Of a stretch of DNA of 64,000 nt, positions 1-8,284 are shown piece by piece; within the stretch, counting starts at the first letter, position 1, and each line of letters opens with the position of its first letter. Position numbers and translations under genes: made by a program. Under the pieces are notes generated by a model, which was not told the DNA's origin, made no database searches, and saw nothing but the letters and a program-made list of their open reading frames with translations. Origin of the DNA: Clostridia bacterium (GTDB lineage Bacteria; Bacillota; Clostridia; Oscillospirales; Acutalibacteraceae); contig JAFQHU010000001.1 in NCBI GenBank assembly GCA_017397845.1, forward strand, positions 1-64,000, read 5' to 3'.

Positions 1-40
1 AAAGCTTTAAAATCAAAACTTGAGAAGGAGGGTTTTGAAT

Positions 41-1147
41 ATGATGAAAAATTCTGATGAAATGGTTAAAAGCTTATTTGAACGCCGTGAACAATATATC
101 ACAGAGCAAAACAAAAAAAGAAAAAAAGTAATGAGAATTACTACCTCTTTTGCGGCTTGTTTTATCGTAATAGTAATGGTAGCAGTTGCAGCAGTGCCTA
201 CACTATTGAATGATACCAATACTACATTGCCTATTGGTAATGGGGAAACAACTGTTAACAGTGAAACTACCAAACCTTTTACTGATAAAGATACCACTAC
301 TACCCCAACAAAAAATGAAAATATTCAGTCTTTAGAAAAAGACCATCCGATAACAGATAGCGGAATGATAAAGATTTCATTGTTTAATTCTTCACCGAAA
401 GACCCTGATACAGACTATTTCGGAGAAGATGAATTACATCATGTTGATGTAATTCTGAAAGAAAATCGTTTGTATGAGCAAATTCCGGAAAGCGAATATG
501 CTACTTACGGAATCGGAAAAGGTTTGCAAAAATCAGATTTCGGAGAACTCGTTGGAACAATAAAAGAGGTTGGTCACTCTTCTGAAGCCGATGTTTCGGT
601 TCCGTGCTCGCAGGAACCTACTCTTGCAGGGTGTGAAGTGTTTTTCTATAAACCTGCAAACTGCGAGGCAATAATCATTGTTCGCGGGAATGAACATTGC
701 AGTCTGTTCCGCTTTAAGTATTTCACGGAAGAAGGAGTCGGCTATTCAGATGAATACAAAATATTTAATGTGTTAACGGCAGATGACATCTTGAGAATTG
801 ATTATCGAATAGAAATACCCAATGGAGCAATTATTGCGACAAAAAAGGAAGGCAGCATTACAAATTCTTCTGAACTTAAAGCGTTTTTTGATATTACAAT
901 GGGGTTAAAGCCCTATGCTAATGCAAGTGCTTTGTCAGGTGACCCTAAGTGGATGATTGAAGCGAGAGAAGAATACAAAAAGCTCAGTAAAGATGAACAG
1001 ATGTATGTTGAAGCATCTGTTGTTCTGAAAAACGGTCTTTCTATGCCTTTTTCTTACCAACCGAATCTCGGAACTGGTTATGTTTCCGGTCATCTATTCT
1101 TATCAGAAGACAATAATACTATTATGAGGCAGATGTTTCAGGAGTAA
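41..1147 (+). CDS. Membrane-anchored exported protein, anti-sigma-like architecture
   Basis: A protein of about 368 residues with a charged cytoplasmic head (roughly residues 1-32), one transmembrane segment (about 33-55) and a Thr/Ser-rich linker leading to an extracytoplasmic domain. This layout is common in proteins encoded beside ECF sigma factors in Clostridia, but any sigma gene would lie left of the window, so that role is inference. The start is ATG 41: the strong site GAGAAGGAGGG at 22-32 lies 8 nt upstream, and the upstream in-frame TTG at 20 overlaps that site. Only 12 nt separate it from the downstream carboxypeptidase gene, suggesting one transcript. Both genes are visibly more AT-rich than most of the window. 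No recognisable catalytic motif was found. Confidence 0.75.
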   Translation: MMKNSDEMVKSLFERREQYITEQNKKRKKVMRITTSFAACFIVIVMVAVAAVPTLLNDTNTTLPIGNGETTVNSETTKPFTDKDTTTTPTKNENIQSLEKDHPITDSGMIKISLFNSSPKDPDTDYFGEDELHHVDVILKENRLYEQIPESEYATYGIGKGLQKSDFGELVGTIKEVGHSSEADVSVPCSQEPTLAGCEVFFYKPANCEAIIIVRGNEHCSLFRFKYFTEEGVGYSDEYKIFNVLTADDILRIDYRIEIPNGAIIATKKEGSITNSSELKAFFDITMGLKPYANASALSGDPKWMIEAREEYKKLSKDEQMYVEASVVLKNGLSMPFSYQPNLGTGYVSGHLFLSEDNNTIMRQMFQE

Positions 1148-1159
1148 ATTCCGATATTT

Positions 1160-2221
1160 ATGAAGTTTAAAATCAAAGTAATATGTTTTATGTGTTGTAA
1201 TTTATTATTACTATTGTTTGTAGGTTGCGGAAGGGATTACAATGAATCTTCTGTTGAAGTGCAGACTACGGAAAATACTGAAGTGTTTGGGATTGAACAA
1301 ACAACATCTGAAGCAACAACTTTTCAAATAAGCACTACTGAAAAAGAAATAACAACTTTTTTAAAAACCGAAACAACAACTCATACTACAACAGAAACAA
1401 CCACCGTCTATGAAACAACAACTACCGCTGCGGCTGCACAAAACCCTATTACCGCAACGCATATAGGATTGTATAATGCACAAACAATGGAATGTCTTTA
1501 TTCACAAGCATCTACTAAACGCATTTATCCCGCAAGTCTGACAAAAATTTTAACGGCTTGTACTGCACTTAAGTATGTTTCGCCTGATACAGTTTTTACA
1601 GTTGGAACAGAACAAAGCCTTGTTCCGAAAGGTTCAAGTCTTTGTCTGATTCAACCGGGTCACAGGTTAAAACTTTGTGATTTGCTGACGGGTATGCTTA
1701 TGTGTTCGGGAAATGATGCTGCTTATACTGTTGCCGTAAATGTTGCAAAAGAAGTTTCGGGTGATACAAATATGAGTAATTCTGAAGCAATTACATATTT
1801 TTCTGAGTTGATGAATGGCTATGCTCACAGTATTGGTGCAGTAAACAGCAACTTTACAAATCCTGACGGTTGGGATGATAAAAATCAGTATTCTACCGTT
1901 TATGATTTAGCAATTATATCAGCACACGCAATTCGGATAAATGAAATAAGAAGTATCGTATCAAGTCGAAGCAAATATGTTGTTTTTGAATCGGGTGAGA
2001 ACATAACTTGGAAAAACACTAACGCATTATTACAGCCTGAAAGCAAATATTATTTACCGCAAGTAATAGGATTAAAGACCGGAACAACTGCCAATGCTGG
2101 TAACTGTTTAATTGCAGTTGTAAGTATTGACCCTGTAGAATATATTGCAGTTGTTATAGGTTGCGAAAGTGATAGTGCACGCTACAAGTCAGCTCATGCA
2201 CTTATAAATATGATAATATAA
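1160..2221 (+). CDS. D-alanyl-D-alanine carboxypeptidase lipoprotein (peptidase S11)
   Basis: A penicillin-binding-protein-type serine peptidase that should trim the terminal D-Ala from peptidoglycan stem peptides outside the membrane. The N-terminus has a lipoprotein signal ending in LFVGC, followed by a long Thr/Glu-rich linker (about residues 30-95). All three family motifs are present: SLTK near residue 126 (nucleophile serine and lysine), SGN near 183, and KTG near 306. At 353 residues it is shorter than DacA proteins because the C-terminal beta domain is missing; the protein ends soon after the catalytic domain. The ribosome binding site is weak (AGGAG 15 nt upstream), consistent with coupling to the preceding gene. 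A strong terminator follows. Confidence 0.9.
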   Translation: MKFKIKVICFMCCNLLLLLFVGCGRDYNESSVEVQTTENTEVFGIEQTTSEATTFQISTTEKEITTFLKTETTTHTTTETTTVYETTTTAAAAQNPITATHIGLYNAQTMECLYSQASTKRIYPASLTKILTACTALKYVSPDTVFTVGTEQSLVPKGSSLCLIQPGHRLKLCDLLTGMLMCSGNDAAYTVAVNVAKEVSGDTNMSNSEAITYFSELMNGYAHSIGAVNSNFTNPDGWDDKNQYSTVYDLAIISAHAIRINEIRSIVSSRSKYVVFESGENITWKNTNALLQPESKYYLPQVIGLKTGTTANAGNCLIAVVSIDPVEYIAVVIGCESDSARYKSAHALINMII

Positions 2222-2247
2222 TAATTGTTATTTTTCACAAAATGTTT

Positions 2248-2285
2248 ATCGCCGTAGGTAATGTTTAACCTACGGCGATTTTTAT
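2248..2285 (+). terminator. Rho-independent terminator after carboxypeptidase gene
   Basis: Perfect 12-bp stem: ATCGCCGTAGGT (2248-2259) pairs with ACCTACGGCGAT (2268-2279), with an 8-nt loop and a T run. Apart from a possible isolated TATAAT at 2345-2350, nothing recognisable lies between 2286 and the promoter at 2501. Confidence 0.92.
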
Positions 2286-2500
2286 GTATTTTAACTTGTG
2301 ATAAACTGTATTTTACTAATGCAATATCGGCAAGTCGGACGTGCTATAATGTAAACAATAAAAAAAGCTATTGAAGTTCACCTTAACTTAAGGTTTATAC
2401 TTTTGCATAAAGTACTTTATTACGTATTCAAAAGAGCTTAATTTATTCAGATTTTTAATCCATTAATTCTGTAAACGTCAGAAGAGATGATGTTTCAATA

Positions 2501-2529
2501 TTGACACATTCTCACTAAATTGCTATAAT
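2501..2529 (+). promoter_or_regulatory. Consensus sigma-A promoter for MBL/GH36 genes
   Basis: TTGACA at 2501-2506 and TATAAT at 2524-2529 are separated by exactly 17 nt. The predicted start of transcription is near 2536, so the ATG at 2528, which sits inside the -10 box, cannot be the start codon of the next gene. Confidence 0.9.
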
Positions 2530-2554
2530 GACAAAAAAACATGAGGTGGTTCAG

Positions 2555-3583
2555 GTGAAAGTAAAAAGAAAGCTTATTATAGCTTTGGTCGCTTTATTTG
2601 CAGCAGCTTTGATGGGAGGATTAGTGTATTTTATGCCTGATATTAAAATGGCTTCGGGGATAAGTGATTATACAGTAAAGGCAATAGATTTGACAACTCA
2701 CGGTGATAGGATTTATTTTCTTAACACCGGCAGTGCTGATGCGATTTTGATTGAAAGCGAAGGCAAATTTGCTCTTGTTGACGGTGGTGAGGACAGCGAT
2801 AATCCGAGAGGCTTTGAGGAGCTTGCATTTGAGGGAACAGAGACTTATGTTGTTGATGCTATAGAGAAAATAGCAGGAGATGAAAACGGAAAAGCTGTTT
2901 TGGATTTTGTTTCGGGTACTCACAGTCATTCCGATCATATCGGCGGATTGGATACAGTAATACTTGATGATAATATTACAGTTAAAACCGTATATATAAA
3001 GAAATATGACGAAAGCAAAATAAAATCTTATGAAATTGAAAAGTGGGACAATAAAGAAGTTTATGAACAGTTGATTTCGGCTTGTGACAAAAAGGGTGTT
3101 TCCGTTATTCAAGACATGTCGGAGGAGCCGTTTTCTTTCGGCAATTTTACGCTGAAGTTTTGCAACACCGCTGAAACAGAGTCAACAGAGCCTATAGGTG
3201 AAAATGAAAATGCAGTCGGTCTTTTGATTGAAAAGAAAGGTATGAGAGCTTTTCTTGCCGCCGACATCAATAATTATGACGGTGACGAGGACAGACTGTC
3301 AAAGGAATTGGGTAAAATCAATCTGTTAAAGGTAGGACATCACGGCTATGACGGCTCGACAGGCAGTGATTTTGTCAGAGCACTCAGCCCTGAGTTTGCT
3401 GTCGTTACAAACAAAAAGGGCGGCATCAGCAGAAAGCCTCTCCAAAATCTGAACAGTGTCAATGCATTGGTTTTTGAAACAGGGAATTATAAGGGAATCG
3501 TTGCTGAATTTACAAAGGATAAAATTGTTCTTTACGGCAATATTGATGAGGCATTGCTTGGCATCGAAAGCAGTAAAAGGTGA
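2555..3583 (+). CDS. Membrane-anchored metallo-beta-lactamase-fold hydrolase (ComEC C-domain type)
   Basis: A 342-residue MBL-fold protein with one N-terminal membrane anchor (about residues 6-26) and an extracytoplasmic hydrolase domain. The metal-binding motif HSHSDH is at residues 123-128, followed by GG. Later motifs (AADINN and VGHHG) match the second half of the fold as found in the soluble domain of ComEC and related stand-alone hydrolases; the substrate is unknown. The start is GTG 2555, with GAGGTGG 5 nt upstream, because the longer ATG 2528 frame begins inside the promoter. The stop at 3581-3583 lies within the ribosome binding site of the glycosidase gene, so the two are probably one operon. 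Confidence 0.85.
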   Translation: MKVKRKLIIALVALFAAALMGGLVYFMPDIKMASGISDYTVKAIDLTTHGDRIYFLNTGSADAILIESEGKFALVDGGEDSDNPRGFEELAFEGTETYVVDAIEKIAGDENGKAVLDFVSGTHSHSDHIGGLDTVILDDNITVKTVYIKKYDESKIKSYEIEKWDNKEVYEQLISACDKKGVSVIQDMSEEPFSFGNFTLKFCNTAETESTEPIGENENAVGLLIEKKGMRAFLAADINNYDGDEDRLSKELGKINLLKVGHHGYDGSTGSDFVRALSPEFAVVTNKKGGISRKPLQNLNSVNALVFETGNYKGIVAEFTKDKIVLYGNIDEALLGIESSKR

Positions 3584-3588
3584 CTGAT

Positions 3589-5088
3589 ATGATTTTTGAC
3601 ATAAAAAGCTTCACTTCGAAGATAATTTGTGAGGGCGAAAACAGAGACACTTTTATTGAAACTCAGGCAAATGATAATGAGCTTGTGCTTTTTATAACTG
3701 CCGCAGCGGACAAACCGAAGTTCATTGAGCTTCATTGGGATACGGAGCCGTGGGAGGGTGCTTTAATCCTCGGTGACGCATGGGAAAGAAGCTACGGCAA
3801 TCTGCATTTTCTGCCTTTATCGGAAAACGACCGTTGGATGCCTTGGTATTTTATCGCCACAGATAAGATAAAGAGCTTTTGCTTCGGTGTAAAGACCGGC
3901 TGTAACTCTTTCGTCAGCTTCAGATATGATGCTGAGGGTATCACCGCTCTCGTCGATGTGAGAAACGGCGGAAGCGGTGTACATTTGGGGGGCAGGAGAC
4001 TTTGTCTTGCCACCTTTATATGTTCGGAATATAACAGCGAAGATGTTATCGGCTGTCTGAGGGATTATTGCGGTAAGCTTTGCGAAAATCCCATTTTGCC
4101 GAAGGAGAGAATTTACGGCGGTAATAATTGGTATTACGCTTACGGCAAAAGCAGCTATGAGCAAATTATCTCTGATGCCCGTCTGCAGGTTGAGCTTGCT
4201 TCGGGTACAGATAACAAACCTTTTCAGGTTATTGACGACTGTTGGCAAAAAAAGAAATGTGCGGGACCGTGGCTTCCGAATAAAAAATTTAGAAACATGA
4301 AAAAGCTTGCTGAAGAAATAAAGGAAGCCGGGGCAAGACCGGGCATATGGGTTCGTCTTCTCTGCAATAAGGACAGAAGGCTTAAACGAAGCTTTAAAAT
4401 CAAACGAAAGGGCAGGAGAACATATCTTGACCCCACACATCCCGAAGTAAAGAAGTTCATCAGAAGTGACATCGAAAGAATACGGGATTGGGGATATGAG
4501 CTGATAAAGCACGACTTTTCCACGGCGGACCTTTTCGGTGATTTCGGCGGAAATCTCACCTGTACCATAACAAATATTGACTCATGGCATTTCTATGACA
4601 AAACCAAAACCAATGCGGAAATTGTGCTCGATTTTTACCGCCTTGTTAAGGAGGCGGCGGGTGATATGATTATTATCGGGTGTAACACCGTTTCCCATCT
4701 TTCTGCCGGTATGGTTCATATATACAGAACAGGAGACGACACAAGCGGTAAGGAATGGGAGAGAACGAGAGATTACGGGGTTAATACTTTAGCATTCCGC
4801 ATGGCACAGAATGAGAAATTTTATATGTGCGATGCGGACTGCGTGGGAATTCAGAAGGATAATATACCCTGGGAAAAGAACGGTCAGTGGCTTCATCTTC
4901 TCTCTTACAGCAATACACCTTTGTTTGTTTCCTGCTGTAATGCTATCGGTGAAAAAGAGAGAGCTGATTTAAAAAAGGCATACAAGGTGTTTAATGAGCC
5001 ACATTCCATCAAGCCGGTTGACATCTTTGATACGAAAATTCCTTCGCTTTGGGAAATTGACGGAGAGAGAGTAAGATATGAATGGTGA
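3589..5088 (+). CDS. GH36-like (clan GH-D) glycoside hydrolase
   Basis: A cytoplasmic protein of about 499 residues resembling alpha-galactosidases and raffinose-synthase-like enzymes. The (beta/alpha)8 core is visible from about residue 175: VIDDCWQ, then GIWVRLL, then the nucleophile-strand motif KHDF near residue 305, and RTGDD near 385, which resembles the GH36 acid/base region. No signal peptide is present. The ATG at 3589 is preferred over GTG 3580 because AAAGGTGA (3576-3583) lies 5 nt upstream. It overlaps the ribosome binding region of the MBL gene end, implying translational coupling. A GPH-type sugar symporter 3 kb downstream may import its substrate, but that link is inference. 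The family is confident; the exact substrate is not. Confidence 0.8.
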   Translation: MIFDIKSFTSKIICEGENRDTFIETQANDNELVLFITAAADKPKFIELHWDTEPWEGALILGDAWERSYGNLHFLPLSENDRWMPWYFIATDKIKSFCFGVKTGCNSFVSFRYDAEGITALVDVRNGGSGVHLGGRRLCLATFICSEYNSEDVIGCLRDYCGKLCENPILPKERIYGGNNWYYAYGKSSYEQIISDARLQVELASGTDNKPFQVIDDCWQKKKCAGPWLPNKKFRNMKKLAEEIKEAGARPGIWVRLLCNKDRRLKRSFKIKRKGRRTYLDPTHPEVKKFIRSDIERIRDWGYELIKHDFSTADLFGDFGGNLTCTITNIDSWHFYDKTKTNAEIVLDFYRLVKEAAGDMIIIGCNTVSHLSAGMVHIYRTGDDTSGKEWERTRDYGVNTLAFRMAQNEKFYMCDADCVGIQKDNIPWEKNGQWLHLLSYSNTPLFVSCCNAIGEKERADLKKAYKVFNEPHSIKPVDIFDTKIPSLWEIDGERVRYEW

Positions 5089-5103
5089 ATTTATTTTTAC
5101 CTC

Positions 5104-5132
5104 TTGAAAAAAATATAAAATAATGTTAATAT
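5104..5132 (+). promoter_or_regulatory. Putative promoter for 5167 gene
   Basis: TTGAAA at 5104-5109 and TAATAT at 5127-5132 with a 17-nt spacer. The same TTGAAA-17-TAATAT pair precedes the GAPDH gene, which supports it. The -10 match is only four of six. Confidence 0.5.
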
Positions 5133-5166
5133 ATCCGCATACCAAAAATAAGAACGGAGAATAGTA

Positions 5167-5652
5167 ATGGCATATTTTTACAAAAAAGACGGAGAAATCT
5201 TTATCCCCGAAAAAATCAATCCCGACCTCGTAAAGCTTTGCTTCGGCATCGTAAAGGCATGTAAGCTTTCCTTTAAGTATCAGATGAAATCCACCTCTCT
5301 CCAAAATGCTCTCAAAGCAGGTAAGGACGAGCAGATGCTTTCTCTTATCCAAAAATGTCTCGAAAAAAATAAAAAGCTTTATAATCAGGATATGGCTCTC
5401 GCGGGAGTTACCGTGGAGGAGGTTGACGAAGCCTTCTTTGAGGATAAGGATACGGATTTCCTTAAAAATCAGATGCAGTTGCTTATCGATTTCGCTATGA
5501 TTAACACTGTGGTAGAATCAAAAATGATGAACCTTCTCGCTGCCAGCTGTGAAAAGATACTCGGCAAGCCGCTCAATAAAATCAAATTCTTTACCAATCA
5601 GGATGTGATTCTTGAAATCGACGAAGAGGACGAGGAAGAAATCGAAGAATAA
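5167..5652 (+). CDS. Conserved-looking hypothetical protein with acidic C-terminal tail
   Basis: A 161-residue soluble protein that I do not recognise. It is mostly helical by composition. It has a Lys-rich first half with two Cys in the segment near residues 19-26 and ends in a run of about a dozen Asp/Glu residues from position 150. There is no signal peptide or membrane segment. CGGAGA lies 6 nt before ATG 5167. The next gene follows after 21 nt and is probably co-transcribed. Codon use matches the neighbours and the frame is open over its whole length, so it is very likely expressed. No function is proposed. Confidence 0.75.
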   Translation: MAYFYKKDGEIFIPEKINPDLVKLCFGIVKACKLSFKYQMKSTSLQNALKAGKDEQMLSLIQKCLEKNKKLYNQDMALAGVTVEEVDEAFFEDKDTDFLKNQMQLLIDFAMINTVVESKMMNLLAASCEKILGKPLNKIKFFTNQDVILEIDEEDEEEIEE

Positions 5653-5673
5653 TAGTTATTTGGAGATGAAGTT

Positions 5674-6144
5674 ATGCATTCGTCTGAAAGAAAGGTTCAG
5701 TATATCGAAGCTCAAAAAAGCTCATTGACACTTTATGAAGATGTGAAATATTATCTTATTATGCATGTGCCTGCGGGACGGTTAGTCCGTGATAAGGAAA
5801 TACAAAAATTTCTTTGCAGTAAATTCGGTGTGGAGGATATAAGGTTTGAGCAACCTTTACACAGAATTATTATTAAAGGGTATCTTTGCCGTATTCTTGA
5901 TAATGTCCCTTTGCACAGAGAGGTGTCTTCAGGCGGATATTTGCTAAAGGATTATCACGAAAAGCCGCTGAAAAATGAGGGCTTTGAAACGGAAATAATC
6001 AAAGGCAGATATATGCCCAGAGTGAAAAGCTTTAAAAGCTATCTGTTTGATTTTGAAAAGGAAACAGATATTAAAGCTGAAGATTTAAAAAGAATTAATT
6101 CAGAGGGCCTTTTTGATGTTTTGCCTGAAGAATACAGTTTTTGA
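5674..6144 (+). CDS. MGMT/alkyltransferase-like DNA-binding protein (tentative)
   Basis: A 156-residue protein. Residues about 20-110 follow the pattern of the DNA-binding domain of O6-alkylguanine alkyltransferases: a helix (LYEDVKYYLIMHVPAGRL), a recognition-like segment, then PLHRIIIKGYL in the place of the family's P-W/C-H-R-V segment, and LLKDYHEKPLKNEGF in the place of the L-x-x-E-G-V end. The active-site cysteine of true transferases (PCHR) is replaced by leucine, so if the assignment is right this is an alkyltransferase-like protein that binds lesions without accepting the alkyl group. GGAGATGA precedes ATG 5674 by about 5 nt. The match is by pattern only, so confidence is moderate. 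Confidence 0.5.
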   Translation: MHSSERKVQYIEAQKSSLTLYEDVKYYLIMHVPAGRLVRDKEIQKFLCSKFGVEDIRFEQPLHRIIIKGYLCRILDNVPLHREVSSGGYLLKDYHEKPLKNEGFETEIIKGRYMPRVKSFKSYLFDFEKETDIKAEDLKRINSEGLFDVLPEEYSF

Positions 6145-6148
6145 TGAA

Positions 6149-6186
6149 AAAAGCACAGAGAAGCTGAAATCTCTGTGCTTTTTAAT
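6149..6186. terminator. Bidirectional terminator
   Basis: A perfect 13-bp inverted repeat, AAAAGCACAGAGA (6149-6161) with TCTCTGTGCTTTT (6170-6182), serves the convergent genes ending at 6144 and 6192. Confidence 0.92.
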
Positions 6187-6191
6187 ATGTA

Positions 6192-7211
6192 TCAGCAGTA
6201 AACACTCCTGAAATCATACATATCCTCGGTATTATCTTCATCGGTATGTATTGTAATTAATGCACCCGCCAGCGAGGCTTTCGGTGTAACATGATAATAG
6301 GTGCCGTTATAAAAGCTGCACTGCACCGTGGCGGGATGATTATGTCCCATAGACAGCAATCCCACACAGCCGCTTTCATCGAACACATCGTCTAAGGGCT
6401 GATTTTTCGGTATGTTGTACTTTTCCATTCTCAGACCCAAGGTAGGATAGCCGAATTTATACATTTTTCCCTGTCTTGCGGCGCGGAAAAAATTCGGTGT
6501 GTTTTCGTGAAGAAAAACGCTAATGAAAATACCGTCATTTTTACTCTGTTTTTCGGTGATTTCCTCTCTGCACCAATTTACCTGATCCTCGTGAACATAG
6601 CCGTAAATATGGTCGGGATCCTCGTTGTCATAGTCCATGGTGTCAAGGAAAAGGAGAGAGTGGGTAACTGCGCCGCCATGGGTGATGTCGATGCTGTATT
6701 GACATCCGCCGGAAATTTCCGGTTCGTCGGATACAAGACAGTGCTCATACTGTGACAGATAAGCCACCACATCCGCAGAATTGCCGTAGTTTATTCCGTC
6801 GTTATTGCCGGGCACATAAGACCAATATTGGTCTGCTTCCTCGAAAATATCTGCCACAGTGCGCAGAACATAGGCTTTATTGAAATCGCCGTCGTTACCG
6901 TCGTCTATCATATCACCTGAAATTACCACAAGGTCAGGGCTGTATTTTTCCGTGAGCTTTTCCATTTTGCTGAGAGTGAGCATATCCGAAAAGCTTATGC
7001 CTGTGATGAAATGGGTATCGGTAAACTGTAAAACGGTGAAATCACCGTTTTCATCTGCGGAAAGGTCGGGCAGCTGCTTTTGGACGTTGACCGTCTGTGC
7101 GAAGCCTGAAATATCACCCTTGTTTTTCATTTCCTCCGCCAAAGCACCGCCGGACTGAAGAGAAACAAGCATAGTAATAAATGCTATAAGCGTGGCTAAA
7201 AAGTTTGTCAT
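6192..7211 (-). CDS. Secreted calcineurin-like metallophosphoesterase
   Basis: A 339-residue exported phosphoesterase. The signal peptide covers about residues 1-25. The dimetal motifs appear in order: QFTDTHF (D-x-H) near 63-69, SGDMIDD (G-D) near 98-104, PGNND near 136-140 (the usual GNHD has Asn for His), an HE near 230 and MGHNH near 285-289. The His-to-Asn change affects the residue that normally interacts with the phosphate, so activity could be altered. The start has AAAGGATG about 8 nt upstream on the minus strand. The leader carries a terminator-like hairpin at 7276-7309. The substrate is unknown. Confidence 0.85.
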   Translation of the reverse strand: MTNFLATLIAFITMLVSLQSGGALAEEMKNKGDISGFAQTVNVQKQLPDLSADENGDFTVLQFTDTHFITGISFSDMLTLSKMEKLTEKYSPDLVVISGDMIDDGNDGDFNKAYVLRTVADIFEEADQYWSYVPGNNDGINYGNSADVVAYLSQYEHCLVSDEPEISGGCQYSIDITHGGAVTHSLLFLDTMDYDNEDPDHIYGYVHEDQVNWCREEITEKQSKNDGIFISVFLHENTPNFFRAARQGKMYKFGYPTLGLRMEKYNIPKNQPLDDVFDESGCVGLLSMGHNHPATVQCSFYNGTYYHVTPKASLAGALITIHTDEDNTEDMYDFRSVYC

Positions 7212-7275
7212 CGTAAACGCATCCTTTCTGTTTTTATTATCGTGTTAAACCTTGACGGTATTTTTTACCTCCTAT

Positions 7276-7309
7276 TAAAAAGTGTGTGCAAACCGAAATC
7301 CGCACACAC
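7276..7309 (-). terminator. Terminator-like hairpin in phosphoesterase leader
   Basis: On the minus strand GTGTGTGC (7309-7302) pairs with GCACACAC (7289-7282) and is followed by five T. It stands about 65 nt before the start codon of the phosphoesterase gene, so it could end upstream transcription or act as an attenuator. An AGGAGG motif also follows it, but too far from the start codon. Confidence 0.55.
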
Positions 7310-7332
7310 GAAAAATGCAGTTCCGATTAAGC

Positions 7333-7458
7333 TACCACACAAAATCTGATTATATCCCCGCACAAGAAATGCGAAAATAGAAGTCTGCATTTTTACCGAA
7401 AATAAAAAAGCACACCTCTTGAGTCAAGGATAATGAAATATTCAGATTTCGTGTGGTA
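7333..7458. repeat. 126-bp element with imperfect terminal inverted repeats
   Basis: TACCACACAAAATCTGATTA (7333-7352, next base T) is matched in reverse complement by 7438-7458, with two mismatches over 21 bases. No open frame lies inside. It could be a MITE-like element or a long hairpin. It lies between the phosphoesterase leader and the larger repeat array. Confidence 0.6.
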
Positions 7459-7647
7459 CATTTATTATATCAAACAATTATTATGCTTTCAATAGATATT
7501 TTCTCTTTTTTTATCAATAAAAAAATTTTGCTCAGTAGCTCTGCGGTCAGCTCCGTAAAGCTATGATTTTATGTGTTTATAAATAATAAAGTTAGCGGAA
7601 GCTTAACAGTAAATTTGAAATCTCATCGGTTGTCTTTGCCCACTACC

Positions 7648-8130
7648 TCTTGCGGTTCCCAAAGCTCATTACGGCTTGTAGCGCCTATGAGCTTTGACCG
7701 CTGCGCCATCCTCACCTCGCTTCATCACCCACCGGGTGCGCTTCGGTGACGATGCAGCCTGAGCGTGAGGAACGTCGATAAAAGAAAAAAGCAATTTGTA
7801 AAAAATAAAACCTTTTGTATTGAAAATTACTTTTGCGCTCGAATATGCAAAAGTAAAGGCCATTACTCTTGCGGTTCCCAAAATCGCTTTTTCGGCTTGG
7901 TGCGCCGAGCGATTTTGACCGCTGCGCCATCCTCACCTCGCTTCATCACCCACCGGGTGCGCTTCGGTGACGATGCAGCTTGAGCGTGAAGAACGTCGAT
8001 AAAAGAAAAAAGCAAATTGTAAAAAATGAAACCTTTTGTATTGATAATTACTTTTGCGCTCGAATGTGCAAAAGTAAAAGCCCAAGCGGCTTGAGCGTAA
8101 GGAACGTCGATAAAAGAAAAAAGTAAATCA
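7648..8130. repeat. Tandem ~219-bp repeats with variable-stem hairpins
   Basis: Unit 1 runs about 7648-7857, unit 2 about 7867-8078, and a partial third unit 8088-8127. Each full unit has (a) a hairpin with a constant base GCGGT/ACCGC and an upper stem that differs between copies yet still pairs (AAAGCTCAT/ATGAGCTTT in unit 1, AAAATCGCT/AGCGATTTT in unit 2), (b) a CCTCAC...GTGAGG-type hairpin, less perfect in unit 2, and (c) ACTTTTGC/GCAAAAGT flanking the 3' part (7829-7854, 8050-8075). Short frames on either strand are by-products of the repeat. The gene-free stretch 7212-8284 is almost entirely this array, the preceding element and a promoter. Confidence 0.85.
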
Positions 8131-8243
8131 TAAAAGACGCACCTTGCTTTTTCTCTTACAGAGCACGAAACGTCAGTCGTATTTATTCGTCAATATATCC
8201 AAAAAGCTTGTCTTTTTTTCTATAACCCAAAAACTGCAAACTG

Positions 8244-8252
8244 TGATATAAT
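8244..8252 (+). promoter_or_regulatory. Extended -10 promoter for symporter gene
   Basis: TGATATAAT (8244-8252) is a consensus -10 with the TGn extension. No convincing -35 is present 17 nt upstream, which is typical of extended -10 promoters. Confidence 0.6.
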
Positions 8253-8284
8253 TAGCAGGTAAGAAAAAACAGGAGGTAAGAAAA

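Noticed and set aside
2528..2554. N-terminal extension of the MBL hydrolase from ATG 2528
   Set aside because: The ATG overlaps a consensus -10 box and would not be transcribed from that promoter; GTG 2555 has a good ribosome binding site.
5674..6144. Active O6-alkylguanine-DNA methyltransferase
   Set aside because: The acceptor cysteine (PCHR) is absent (PLHR), so at most an alkyltransferase-like protein.
7669..7983. Open frames of 70-74 codons on both strands in the hairpin array
   Set aside because: They run through the repeated hairpins, look alike only because the DNA is repeated, and lack ribosome binding sites.
7648..8130. Possible CRISPR array
   Set aside because: Repeat units are about 219 bp with internal hairpins; there are no short repeats with unique spacers and no cas genes.
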